From assembly GCF_902706185.1 (NCBI RefSeq), contig NZ_CACSJM010000001.1, positions 1-64,000 of the forward strand: DNA of 64,000 nt. The letters are read 5' to 3'. Each line of letters begins with the position of its first letter. Position 1 is the first letter of the stretch. The stretch comes from Roseomonas sp. 18066. Lineage in GTDB: Bacteria > Pseudomonadota > Alphaproteobacteria > Acetobacterales > Acetobacteraceae. Positions 50,458-57,573 of the stretch are shown here, piece by piece. A model generated the notes under the pieces. That model was given only the letters and a program-made list of their open reading frames with translations, was not told the DNA's origin and ran no database searches. The position numbers and the translations under genes were made by a program.

Positions 50458-51423
50458 GTGGCCGAAGTCCATGCGATGCTGGAAGCCCATGGCCGCCAAG
50501 GGGTCCTGAAGCTCGACTTCGACCGTCGCGTCGTGGATGCCGCCGCCGATTACCTCGGCGACGAGGATGGCGGCATCGGCTTCATCTATTCCGGCTGGGC
50601 CCAGGCCGCCCTGCCCCACAAGCGCCTGCCCGACGACGCACCCTGGCAGGTTCGCACCGACCGCGTCAGCCTCCTCGTCGAGCCCGGCCGCAAGACCCGC
50701 CCGGATGGCAGCCTGGAATGGATCGGCGTGCCCTATGGCAGCCGGGCGCGGCTGATCATGCTGTACCTGCAGTCGGAGGCGATCCGCACCAATTCGCGCG
50801 AGATCGAGCTGGGCCGCAGCCTGCGCGCCTGGCTGGGGCGGATGGGCATCTCGCCGGGCGGCAAGTCGATCAAGGATGTCCGCGAGCAGGCCGAGCGCAT
50901 CACCCGCTGCCGCCTGACCTTCGAGGTGCAGCAGGCCGGGCGCTCGGCGCTGGTGCAGCAGCTGATCGTCGACAAGGCGCTGTTCACCGAGGATGCGGAC
51001 TCTGGCGGGAGCCAGTTCCTTGAGCGGACCAAGCTGTCGGAGACCTTCTTCGACCAGCTGCGCCGCCACCCCGTCCCCATCGAGGAATCGGCGATCCGCG
51101 CCATCAACCGCCACTCCATGGCGCTGGATATCTATTGCTGGCTGGCCTACCGGCTGCATGTGCTGCCGAGCCCGCTGCAGGTCTCCTGGAAGGCGCTGCA
51201 CGCCCAGTTCGGCACCGGCATCCGCCGCCTCGACCATTTCCGCGAGACCTTCACCGAGCAGCTGGCCCTGGCGACCGCCGTCTATCCGGCGGCGAAGATC
51301 GACATCAAGCCGATGGGGCTGGTGCTGTCCCCCTCCTCGCCCCCGGTCGCGGCGCGCAAGACTGTGGTCGCCTTCCCGGGCGAGGCCGCTTCCCGGCAGA
51401 GTCCCCAGAAGAAGGCGGGCTGA
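50458..51423 (+). CDS. repA: Plasmid replication initiator RepA
   Basis: A 321-aa protein of the plasmid-encoded RepA family. I use GTG 50458, 7 bp after GAAGGAG. Recognisable RepA segments: LPHKRLPDDAPWQVRTDRVSLLVEPG, VPYGSRARLIMLYLQSEAIRTNSREIELGRSL, and HSMALDIYCWLAYRLH, the winged-helix part near residue 225. It should bind the iterons upstream and start replication. An iteron core sits inside the gene at 50997 and another just after the stop. It is convergent with the ParA-linked gene pair. Confidence 0.9.
   Translation: MAEVHAMLEAHGRQGVLKLDFDRRVVDAAADYLGDEDGGIGFIYSGWAQAALPHKRLPDDAPWQVRTDRVSLLVEPGRKTRPDGSLEWIGVPYGSRARLIMLYLQSEAIRTNSREIELGRSLRAWLGRMGISPGGKSIKDVREQAERITRCRLTFEVQQAGRSALVQQLIVDKALFTEDADSGGSQFLERTKLSETFFDQLRRHPVPIEESAIRAINRHSMALDIYCWLAYRLHVLPSPLQVSWKALHAQFGTGIRRLDHFRETFTEQLALATAVYPAAKIDIKPMGLVLSPSSPPVAARKTVVAFPGEAASRQSPQKKAG
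50997..51009 (+). repeat. Iteron-like copy inside repA
   Basis: GGACTCTGGCGGG differs from the core at one base and encodes Asp-Ser-Gly-Gly of RepA. An intragenic site could allow feedback on repA or take part in origin handcuffing. Confidence 0.5.
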
Positions 51424-51426
51424 CCC

Positions 51427-51439
51427 CCCGCCAAAGTCC
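51427..51439 (-). repeat. Iteron copy after repA
   Basis: CCCGCCAAAGTCC, an exact inverted core, lies in the 16-bp gap between the convergent stops of repA and the ParA-linked gene, and is followed by TCAGG as in the main array. Confidence 0.6.
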
Positions 51440-52072
51440 TCAGGCCTCCTCGGCCTTGGCGTCGATGATCTGACGCTCCAGCTCGGCGAGCTCCGCCGAC
51501 CAGCGTGCCATCTCCTTGCGGGCGCGCTCGATCTTCCCCTGCAATTCCTCGCGTTTCGCCGCCAGCAGCGCGTCCTCGCCATGGGCGGCCAGGCGCTGGG
51601 TGCGCAATTCCTGGCGGAAGCGCTCGATCGCCGAACGCGGCGTGCCGGGCGCCACCAGGCCGCGCTGCCGCGCCTGCTCCAGCGCATCGGGCTCCAGTGT
51701 CACCAGGCGGAAGGCGGCGGCATAGCTGCGCGGCAGCTCGGCCTCGGGCACGTAGCCCTGCTCCACCTTCTCCGCCACAGTCCGCAGCATATGGGCGACC
51801 GAGCGGTTGAAGGGCAGCTTGGCGACGATGTCGCGCTCGAAGCTGCCGCGGAACTGCCGTTCCGCATGCGCCAGCAACCGGCCGATGGACAGGAAGGTGC
51901 GCTGGGCGGTGTCCCAGAGCTTGCCGATCTCCTGGACGACATCGGCCTCGCTGGACAGCTTGAAAATCTCGCTGCGCGGGGTTTCCACATCCTCATGCGC
52001 GATGGTGAGGATCGAGGCGCGCTTGGCCGGCGCCTTGCGCGCGCCCCAGCGTTCCTTGGCGTCGATGGCCAT
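51440..52072 (-). CDS. ParA-linked protein of unknown family (candidate partition partner)
   Basis: A 210-aa protein from ATG 52072, 2 bp after the parA stop. I do not recognise ParB motifs. Residues about 35-110 (VVQEIGKLWDTAQRTFLSIGRLL then FERDIVAKLPFNRSVAHMLRTVAEKVEQG) look like a helical DNA-binding module of the DUF3102 kind, from memory. The C-terminal 50 residues (LLAAKREELQGKIERARKEM and on) form a predicted coiled coil suited to dimerise. By position it is the second gene of a par operon and could be the centromere-binding partner of ParA. That role is inference. Confidence 0.75.
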   Translation of the reverse strand: MAIDAKERWGARKAPAKRASILTIAHEDVETPRSEIFKLSSEADVVQEIGKLWDTAQRTFLSIGRLLAHAERQFRGSFERDIVAKLPFNRSVAHMLRTVAEKVEQGYVPEAELPRSYAAAFRLVTLEPDALEQARQRGLVAPGTPRSAIERFRQELRTQRLAAHGEDALLAAKREELQGKIERARKEMARWSAELAELERQIIDAKAEEA

Positions 52073-52074
52073 GC

Positions 52075-52815
52075 TCAGCTCTCCAGCCCGAGTTCGAAGC
52101 GAACGAAATTCCACACCGCCTCATAGTCTTCGGCGGCCTTGCGGCCGAGCTTGCCGGTCAGGTCGGCGACGCCCTTGCCTTCGAAATAGGTGCGCATCAC
52201 CGCCTGCAGCGTGCGCACGTCATGCGGGCAAAGCTTGCCCATGGAGGACAGGTAGTGCCGGGCCTCGCCCAGGCTGCTGACATCGCGCTCGGTCTTGCAC
52301 AGCAGGAAGAAGGCCGGGCGGTTTTCCTGCCGCACCAGCTTCATCCATTCGGCGACCGATTCCAGGTCTTCGCCGCCCTGGCCGGTCGGGATCAGCACGA
52401 TATCGGCGCGCCGCAACACATGGCGCAGGTGTTCCGAGTCATGCTCGACGCCCGGTGGCGTGTCGACGAAGATCAGGTCGTATTCGCCGAGGTCGGCAAT
52501 CTCGCGCAGGGCCTCGGCAGCTTCCGCCATGGTGACCTTGTCGAAATGGCTGATCGCCGGCAGCTCTTCCGGCCGGCGGTTCCACCAGCGGGTCAGGGTG
52601 CGCTGCAGGTCCAGGTCGATGGTGGCCACCCGGTAGCCGTCGCGGGCGGCCATGGCGGCCAGGTTGCGGGTGGTGGTGGTCTTGGCGCTGCCGCCCTTGG
52701 CGCTGGACAGGAGCACCACCTTGCCGGGCGAGATCTCGGCCGGCTTGGCCGGGGCGGCTTCGACGGGTTTGCTGGAACTCGGCTTCCGGGCCATGCTGCT
52801 TCCTTGCCGCTGCAA
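52075..52815 (-). CDS. parA: ParA-family partition ATPase
   Basis: A 246-aa deviant-Walker ATPase. KGGSAKTTTTRNLA (about residue 40) is the ParA/MinD P-loop with the signature Lys, followed by IDLDLQRTLTRWW and the Walker B-like DLIFVDTPPG. The first 30 residues are basic and Pro/Ala-rich; an inner Met at residue 8 is an alternative start. There is no N-terminal helix-turn-helix domain, so it is a short (type Ib-like) ParA. It heads a two-gene operon opposite repA and would segregate the replicon. A palindrome lies 46 bp upstream of its start. Confidence 0.92.
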   Translation of the reverse strand: MQRQGSSMARKPSSSKPVEAAPAKPAEISPGKVVLLSSAKGGSAKTTTTRNLAAMAARDGYRVATIDLDLQRTLTRWWNRRPEELPAISHFDKVTMAEAAEALREIADLGEYDLIFVDTPPGVEHDSEHLRHVLRRADIVLIPTGQGGEDLESVAEWMKLVRQENRPAFFLLCKTERDVSSLGEARHYLSSMGKLCPHDVRTLQAVMRTYFEGKGVADLTGKLGRKAAEDYEAVWNFVRFELGLES

Positions 52816-52861
52816 ATCGCGTCTTCAGGGTGTGGTCAAACGCCGCTCACTGTAGGGCGAT

Positions 52862-52878
52862 GTTTGACGGCGTCAAAC
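52862..52878. promoter_or_regulatory. 17-bp palindrome GTTTGACGGCGTCAAAC upstream of parA
   Basis: A perfect dyad around a central G. A half-site, GTCAAACG, is repeated at 52835-52842, closer to parA. It is a candidate operator for par-operon repression or a centromere (parS-like) site. Confidence 0.6.
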
Positions 52879-52884
52879 CTGGCC

Positions 52885-52893
52885 TGTGGATAA
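52885..52893 (-). promoter_or_regulatory. Perfect DnaA box
   Basis: TGTGGATAA is the reverse complement of the consensus TTATCCACA. It lies 6 bp beyond the parA palindrome, inside the rep/par module. DnaA boxes are common helpers at plasmid and chromid origins; this one is about 2.5 kb from the iteron array. Confidence 0.6.
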
Positions 52894-53057
52894 GTCACGC
52901 CCCGCCGCCAGCCTCATCCCACCCTATACCAAAGTCCGGGTCCTTCCGCCCCTGCGGATGATCGCGCGCGTTCGCGCCGCGCCGCATCCTGGCCGCCGCC
53001 AAACTCCGCCGATCCCGGCGCAGAAGACGGCATTTATATTCAAGCCAGGAGGCCCGC

Positions 53058-54053
53058 ATGCCCCGCATGATCCCCATGTCGCAGCCACAGCCCGGCCGTC
53101 GGAAGCTGGTGCTCGGCGGGCTTTCGGCCGCGGCGACGCTTGCCTTGCCGGCGGCGGCCACGGCCCAGGCCCATCGACGCCCGCCCGCGGCGGCGGCACC
53201 GTCAACCCATGAAGGACGCGTCTCAATGGACAGCATCACCACCCAGGACGGCACCCGGATCTTCTTCAAGGATTGGGGCACCGGCCAGCCGATCGTCTTC
53301 CATCACGGCTGGCCGCTGAGCGCGGATGACTGGGATGCGCAGATGATTTTCTTCGCCAATGCCGGCTACCGGGTCATCGCGCATGACCGGCGCGGCCATG
53401 GCCGGTCCACCCAGACGGCAACCGGCAATGAGATGGACACCTATGCCGCCGATGTGGCCGCGCTGGCCCAGCAGCTGGACCTGAAGGGCGCCGTGCATAT
53501 CGGCCATTCGACCGGCGGCGGCGAGGTGGCGCGCTATGTCGCGCAATATGGCGGTGGGGGCCGCGTGGCCAAGGCGGTGCTGGTCGGCGCCGTGCCGCCG
53601 ATCATGCTGCAGACGCCGGCCAATCCGGGCGGCCTGCCGCTCGCGGTCTTCGACGGCTTCCGCAAGGCGCTGGCCGACAACCGCGCGCAGTTCTTCCGCG
53701 ATGTCGCGGCCGGGCCCTTCTACGGCTTCAACCGCACCGGCGTCGCGACCATCCCGGGCGTCGTCGACAATTGGTGGCGCCAGGGCATGATGGGCGGCGC
53801 CAAGGCGCATTACGACTGCATCAAGGCCTTCTCCGAGACGGACTTCACCGAGGATCTGAAGAAGATCGACGTGCCCGTGCTCGTGCTGCATGGCGAGGAC
53901 GACCAGATCGTGCCGATCGCCGATTCCGCGCATCTGGCGATCAAGCTGCTGAAGCACGGCACGCTGAAGACCTATCCCGGCCTGCCGCATGGCATGGCGA
54001 CGACGCATGCCGATGTGATCAACGCTGACCTGCTGGCCTTCATCAGCGGCTGA
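53058..54053 (+). CDS. Exported alpha/beta hydrolase of the non-haem chloroperoxidase type
   Basis: A 331-aa protein from ATG 53058, 6 bp after AGGAGG. A Tat-like leader ([27 protein letters not shown]) comes first, then a typical 275-aa haloperoxidase-like hydrolase beginning [20 protein letters not shown]. Catalytic Ser is in GHSTGGG, Asp in HGEDDQIVP and His in [22 protein letters not shown] is a family hallmark. Usual members are cytoplasmic esterases/perhydrolases, so the leader is unusual. A 10-bp hairpin follows. Confidence 0.9.
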   Translation: MPRMIPMSQPQPGRRKLVLGGLSAAATLALPAAATAQAHRRPPAAAAPSTHEGRVSMDSITTQDGTRIFFKDWGTGQPIVFHHGWPLSADDWDAQMIFFANAGYRVIAHDRRGHGRSTQTATGNEMDTYAADVAALAQQLDLKGAVHIGHSTGGGEVARYVAQYGGGGRVAKAVLVGAVPPIMLQTPANPGGLPLAVFDGFRKALADNRAQFFRDVAAGPFYGFNRTGVATIPGVVDNWWRQGMMGGAKAHYDCIKAFSETDFTEDLKKIDVPVLVLHGEDDQIVPIADSAHLAIKLLKHGTLKTYPGLPHGMATTHADVINADLLAFISG

Positions 54054-54068
54054 GGCCTTTCGCGGGAT

Positions 54069-54094
54069 CCCCTGGCGCGACACCGCGCCAGGGG
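54069..54094 (+). terminator. Hairpin after the haloperoxidase-like gene
   Basis: CCCCTGGCGC (54069-54078), loop of 6, GCGCCAGGGG (54085-54094): a perfect 10-bp stem 15 bp after the stop. No U-tract follows. Confidence 0.55.
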
Positions 54095-54123
54095 CGTCCG
54101 AGAGAGGAATAAAGTCCTACTAT

Positions 54124-54136
54124 CCCGCCATTGTCC
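54124..54136 (-). repeat. Iteron-like copy downstream of the rep/par module
   Basis: CCCGCCATTGTCC followed by TCA matches the inverted iteron CCCGCCAAAGTCC-TC except for two bases. AAAGTCCT at 54111 just before it is a partial second copy. It sits in the promoter gap of the PDZ-protein gene. Confidence 0.4.
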
Positions 54137-54258
54137 TCACGGCCGTCGCGACGCCAGGCCAAGGGCCCCGCGAATTCTGCAGCCCCGCCGCCGCGATGCG
54201 GTCTAGACTTCGCCGAGGGCGCCCCAATCTGCGGGGAGCATCAGCGACGGAGGCCAGG

Positions 54259-55230
54259 ATGGACGAGGACAGAACCGTGCCGGCCGCCATGCAGCCACAG
54301 CCCGGCGATTACGAATACGACCTGGACCGGGCGCTGAGCGCCGTGGTGACGCTGCGCGCCCGCATCCCCGACGACGCCTTCACCGCCGAGACGCTGGGCA
54401 CCGAGCGGATCGGCAACGCCGTGCAGTTCCGCGAGGACGGGTTGCTGCTGACCATCGGCTACCTGGTGACCGAGGCGGAGGAGGTCTGGCTGACCGCCGG
54501 CGACGGCCGCGTCGTGCCCGGCCATGTGATCGGCTTCGACCAGGTCACCGGCTTCGGCCTGGTGCAGGCGCTGGGGCGGCTCGGCGTGCCGGCGCTGCCG
54601 CTCGGCGCCTCCAGCAGCATACGCCCCGGCGACGACATCGTCTTCGCCGGCGCCGGTGGCCGCCAGGGGGCGCTGGCCGGGCGCATCGTCGCGCGCCAGG
54701 CCTTTGCCGGCTACTGGGAATACCTGCTCGACGATGCGATCTACACGGCGCCGGCGCATCCGCTCTGGGGCGGCGGCGCGGTGATCGGGCCTCGCGGCGA
54801 CCTGGTGGGCATCGGCTCGATCCAACTCGGCCATGACCCGGGCGACGGCAAGGTGCGGGTGCTGAACATGAGCGTCCCCACCGACCTGCTGAAGCCGATC
54901 CTGCCGGAAATGCTGGCCCAGGGGCAGCCCAGCCGGCCGCCGCGGCCCTGGCTCGGCGTCTCGGCGGCGTCCGAGGAAGGGCAGCTGGTGCTGATCGGCG
55001 TCAGCCGGCGCGGCCCGGCGGCGCGGGCCGGGCTGAAGCGCGGCGATATCGTGCTGGCGGTCGACAGCCAGCCGGTGACCGACGAGGCCACCTTCTTCCG
55101 CGCGCTATGGTCGCTGGGCGATGCCGGGGTCGATGTGCCGCTGGTGCTGGACCGCGACGGCGACCGCTTCGAGGTCAATGTCACCTCGGGCGACCGCAAC
55201 CGCTGCCTGAAGACCCGCCGGCTGCACTGA
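54259..55230 (+). CDS. HtrA-like PDZ protein with all three protease triad residues lost
   Basis: A 323-aa protein from ATG 54259, 5 bp after GGAGG. It lines up along its length with DegP/HtrA S1C proteases: FREDGLLLTIGYLV for SPDGYILTNAHVV, GFDQVTGFGLV for GTDPRTDLAL, and HPLWGGGAVIGPRGDLVGIGS for NPGNSGGPLVNLDGEVIGI. The triad His is Tyr68, Asp is Gly98 and Ser is Gly171, so it cannot be a serine protease. A C-terminal PDZ domain (about 230-310: PWLGVSAASEEG, GPAARAGLKRGDIVLAVDSQPV) is intact. There is no signal peptide, so it probably acts in the cytoplasm as a peptide-binding scaffold. Confidence 0.85.
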   Translation: MDEDRTVPAAMQPQPGDYEYDLDRALSAVVTLRARIPDDAFTAETLGTERIGNAVQFREDGLLLTIGYLVTEAEEVWLTAGDGRVVPGHVIGFDQVTGFGLVQALGRLGVPALPLGASSSIRPGDDIVFAGAGGRQGALAGRIVARQAFAGYWEYLLDDAIYTAPAHPLWGGGAVIGPRGDLVGIGSIQLGHDPGDGKVRVLNMSVPTDLLKPILPEMLAQGQPSRPPRPWLGVSAASEEGQLVLIGVSRRGPAARAGLKRGDIVLAVDSQPVTDEATFFRALWSLGDAGVDVPLVLDRDGDRFEVNVTSGDRNRCLKTRRLH

Positions 55231-55312
55231 CGCCCCAGGGCAGGACCGGGCAGGACAGGACAGGACCGGGCAGGGCAGGGGGGGCGTGCCGGGGGACGCA
55301 TCCGCCGCGCCC

Positions 55313-56215
55313 TCAGCCGAAAGGCGAGGCAGCCTCCTGCAGCAGCCAGTCGCGCAGCGCCGTCACCGGCGCTTCCCGCCCGCGCGCCGGGGCATGCAGC
55401 AGGTGCCAGCCGGTGCCGCGCCGCAGCGGGGCAATGGCGGGCAGCGGATTGACCAGCCGCCCGGCATCGAGCTCGGGCGCCACCAGCGACAGGTCGGCCA
55501 GCGCCACGCCGAGGCCATGCATGGCGGCCTGCGGCGGCAGCAGCGAGGAGGCGAAGCGCAGCGGCCGCTCGGGGCGCTGGCCGCGCTGGCCGGCATGGGC
55601 CAGCCATTCCTCCCAGTCGTTCGGTGCGGTGTCGGAGGCCAGCAGCGTCTCGCCGGCCATGGTCCGCGGCTCCAGCGCGCCACGGGCGGCCAGCCAGGCG
55701 GGGGCGCAGACCGGCACCAGCCGGTCGGGGAACAGCAGATGGGAAGAAATCTCCGGCCAGGGGCCGCGGCCATGCACCACGGCGGCATCCAGCCCGTCAT
55801 CGCCGCGCAGCTCCGGCGTCTCGATGGCGGTGGACAGGCGCAGCTCGATCTCCGGATGGCGGCGGTGGAAGCGGGGCAGGCGCGGCAGCAGCCAGCCGAT
55901 GGCGAAGGAAGTCTGCGCATTGACCGTCAGCAGGGCGCGCGGGCGCTCCGCCAGGGCGCGGCCGATGCCGGCCTCCAGCGTGTCGAAGGCGTCGACCAGC
56001 ACCGGCAGCAGCGCCCGGCCCTCGGCGGTCAGCGCCAGGGAGCGCGGGCCGCGGTCGAACAGGCGCCGCGCCAGCCGCGCCTCCAGCAGCTGCACATGGC
56101 GGCTGACAGCGGCGGCGGTGACGCCGAGCTCCTCCGCCGCCGCCGCGAAGCCGCCATTGCGGGCGGCGGCCTCGAAGGCGCGCAGCGCGTTCAGCGGCGG
56201 CAGGCGGCGGCGCAT
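55313..56215 (-). CDS. LysR-family regulator (GcvA-like)
   Basis: A 300-aa regulator from ATG 56215 (MRRRLPPLNALRAFEAAARNGG), the usual GcvA-subfamily opening. The helix-turn-helix is FAAAAEELGVTAAAVSRHVQLLEARL. The effector domain follows with APAWLAARG in the usual place. It begins 7 bp after the LLM monooxygenase D stop on the same strand, so it is the last gene of a binding protein-LLM-LysR unit, which it may regulate. An upstream in-frame Met would add an unlikely Arg-rich leader. Confidence 0.9.
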   Translation of the reverse strand: MRRRLPPLNALRAFEAAARNGGFAAAAEELGVTAAAVSRHVQLLEARLARRLFDRGPRSLALTAEGRALLPVLVDAFDTLEAGIGRALAERPRALLTVNAQTSFAIGWLLPRLPRFHRRHPEIELRLSTAIETPELRGDDGLDAAVVHGRGPWPEISSHLLFPDRLVPVCAPAWLAARGALEPRTMAGETLLASDTAPNDWEEWLAHAGQRGQRPERPLRFASSLLPPQAAMHGLGVALADLSLVAPELDAGRLVNPLPAIAPLRRGTGWHLLHAPARGREAPVTALRDWLLQEAASPFG

Positions 56216-56222
56216 TCTTTCG

Positions 56223-57560
56223 TCAGTTCGCCATCGCCGGCTGGGCGGTGAAGCGGTTGGCCGGGCGGTCCAGGCCGAAATGCTCGCGCAGCGTGGTCCC
56301 GCCATAGTCCTCACGAAACAGCCCGCGGCGGCGCAGCTCGGGCAGCACGGTCTCGGCGAAGACGCCCATGTCGCCGGGCAGGTTGGGCGGCAGCAGGTTG
56401 AAGCCGTCGCAGGCGCCGCCCTCGAACCATTCCTGCATGTGGTCGGCGATGTCGGCGGGGGTGCCGGCGAAGGTGTCGTGGCCGCGGCCGAAGGCGATGG
56501 CGTGGATCAGCTGGCGGATGGTCAGGTTGTCGCGCCGCGCCAGGTCGACGAAGACCTGGTAGCGGCTCTTGCCGCCATTGATCGCCTCGATCGGCGGCAG
56601 CTCGGGCAGCGGGCCGTCCAGCGGATAGGTGAAGAGGTCGACGCCCAGGTTGTTCGACAGCTGGTGCAGCCCGTATTGCGGCACGATGTATTCGTTGAGC
56701 TCCGCGGCCTTGTCGCGCGCCTCCTGCCGGGTCGCGCCGACCACGGCGGCCAGGCCCGGCAGGATGCAGAGCTGGTCGGGGCGGCGGCCGTAATTCCGCA
56801 TCCGCGCCTTCACGTCGCCATAGAATTCCTGCGCATCGGCCAGGTTGTTCTGCGCGGTGTAGATGGCCTCGGCGAAGCGGGCGGCGAATTCGCGCCCGTC
56901 GGTGGAGGAGCCGGCCTGCACCAGCACCGGATGCCCCTGCGGCGGCCGCGGAAAGTCGAGCGGGCCGCGCACCTTGAAGAATTTTCCCTCATGGTGGATC
57001 GGATGCAGCTTGCTGCGGTCGACGAAGCGGCCGCTGGCGCGGTCGGCGACCAGCGCGTCGTCTTCCCAGCTGTCCCAGAGCGCGCGGGTGACGTCCACGA
57101 ACTCGGTCGCGCGGGCATAGCGCTGGGCGTGCTGCATATGCTGGTCATGGCCGAAATTCTGCGCCGCCATCTCGTTGCCCGAGGTGACGATGTTCCACCC
57201 GGCGCGGCCGCGGCTGACGCGGTCGAGGGAGGCGAACTTCCGCGCCAGGTCATAGGGCTCGTGATAGGTGGTGGACGCCGTGCCGATCACGCCGATCTTG
57301 CTGGTCACCGCGGCGACGGCGGCGAGCAGTGTGAAAGGCTCGAAGAAGTTGTTGAAAGGCCCGTGCTCGACATGGTGGTTGATGGCCAGCGCGTCGGCGA
57401 TGAAGACGGCGTCGAGCTTCGCCGCCTCCGCCTGCTGCGCCAGCCGCTGGTAGTAGCCGATATCCATCATGTCGGCCGGATCGGTGCCGGGATGGCGCCA
57501 GGCGGCCTCGTGATGCCCGATGCCCTGGATGAACAGGTTCAGGTGCATTTTTCTGGTCAT
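56223..57560 (-). CDS. LLM-class FMN-dependent monooxygenase, D
   Basis: A 445-aa NtaA/SnaA/DszA-type flavoprotein. It opens KMHLNLFIQGIGHHEAAWRHPG, shows GRAGWNIVTSGNEMAAQNFG, and has the FMN-phosphate segment PPQGHPVLVQAGSSTDGREFAA. It follows a dipeptide/oligopeptide-type binding protein by 13 bp and precedes a LysR gene, so all three are probably one unit for an imported compound. The C-terminal REDYGGTTLREHFGL matches the other paralogues (YAGATLREHL, YAGGTLRQTM), a useful subfamily mark. Confidence 0.9.
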   Translation of the reverse strand: MTRKMHLNLFIQGIGHHEAAWRHPGTDPADMMDIGYYQRLAQQAEAAKLDAVFIADALAINHHVEHGPFNNFFEPFTLLAAVAAVTSKIGVIGTASTTYHEPYDLARKFASLDRVSRGRAGWNIVTSGNEMAAQNFGHDQHMQHAQRYARATEFVDVTRALWDSWEDDALVADRASGRFVDRSKLHPIHHEGKFFKVRGPLDFPRPPQGHPVLVQAGSSTDGREFAARFAEAIYTAQNNLADAQEFYGDVKARMRNYGRRPDQLCILPGLAAVVGATRQEARDKAAELNEYIVPQYGLHQLSNNLGVDLFTYPLDGPLPELPPIEAINGGKSRYQVFVDLARRDNLTIRQLIHAIAFGRGHDTFAGTPADIADHMQEWFEGGACDGFNLLPPNLPGDMGVFAETVLPELRRRGLFREDYGGTTLREHFGLDRPANRFTAQPAMAN

Positions 57561-57573
57561 TGAGCGAGACCCT

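Noticed and set aside
53223-54083. Minus-strand frame opposite the haloperoxidase-like gene
   Set aside because: The plus strand has the full catalytic triad and a good Shine-Dalgarno. The minus translation has no family features.
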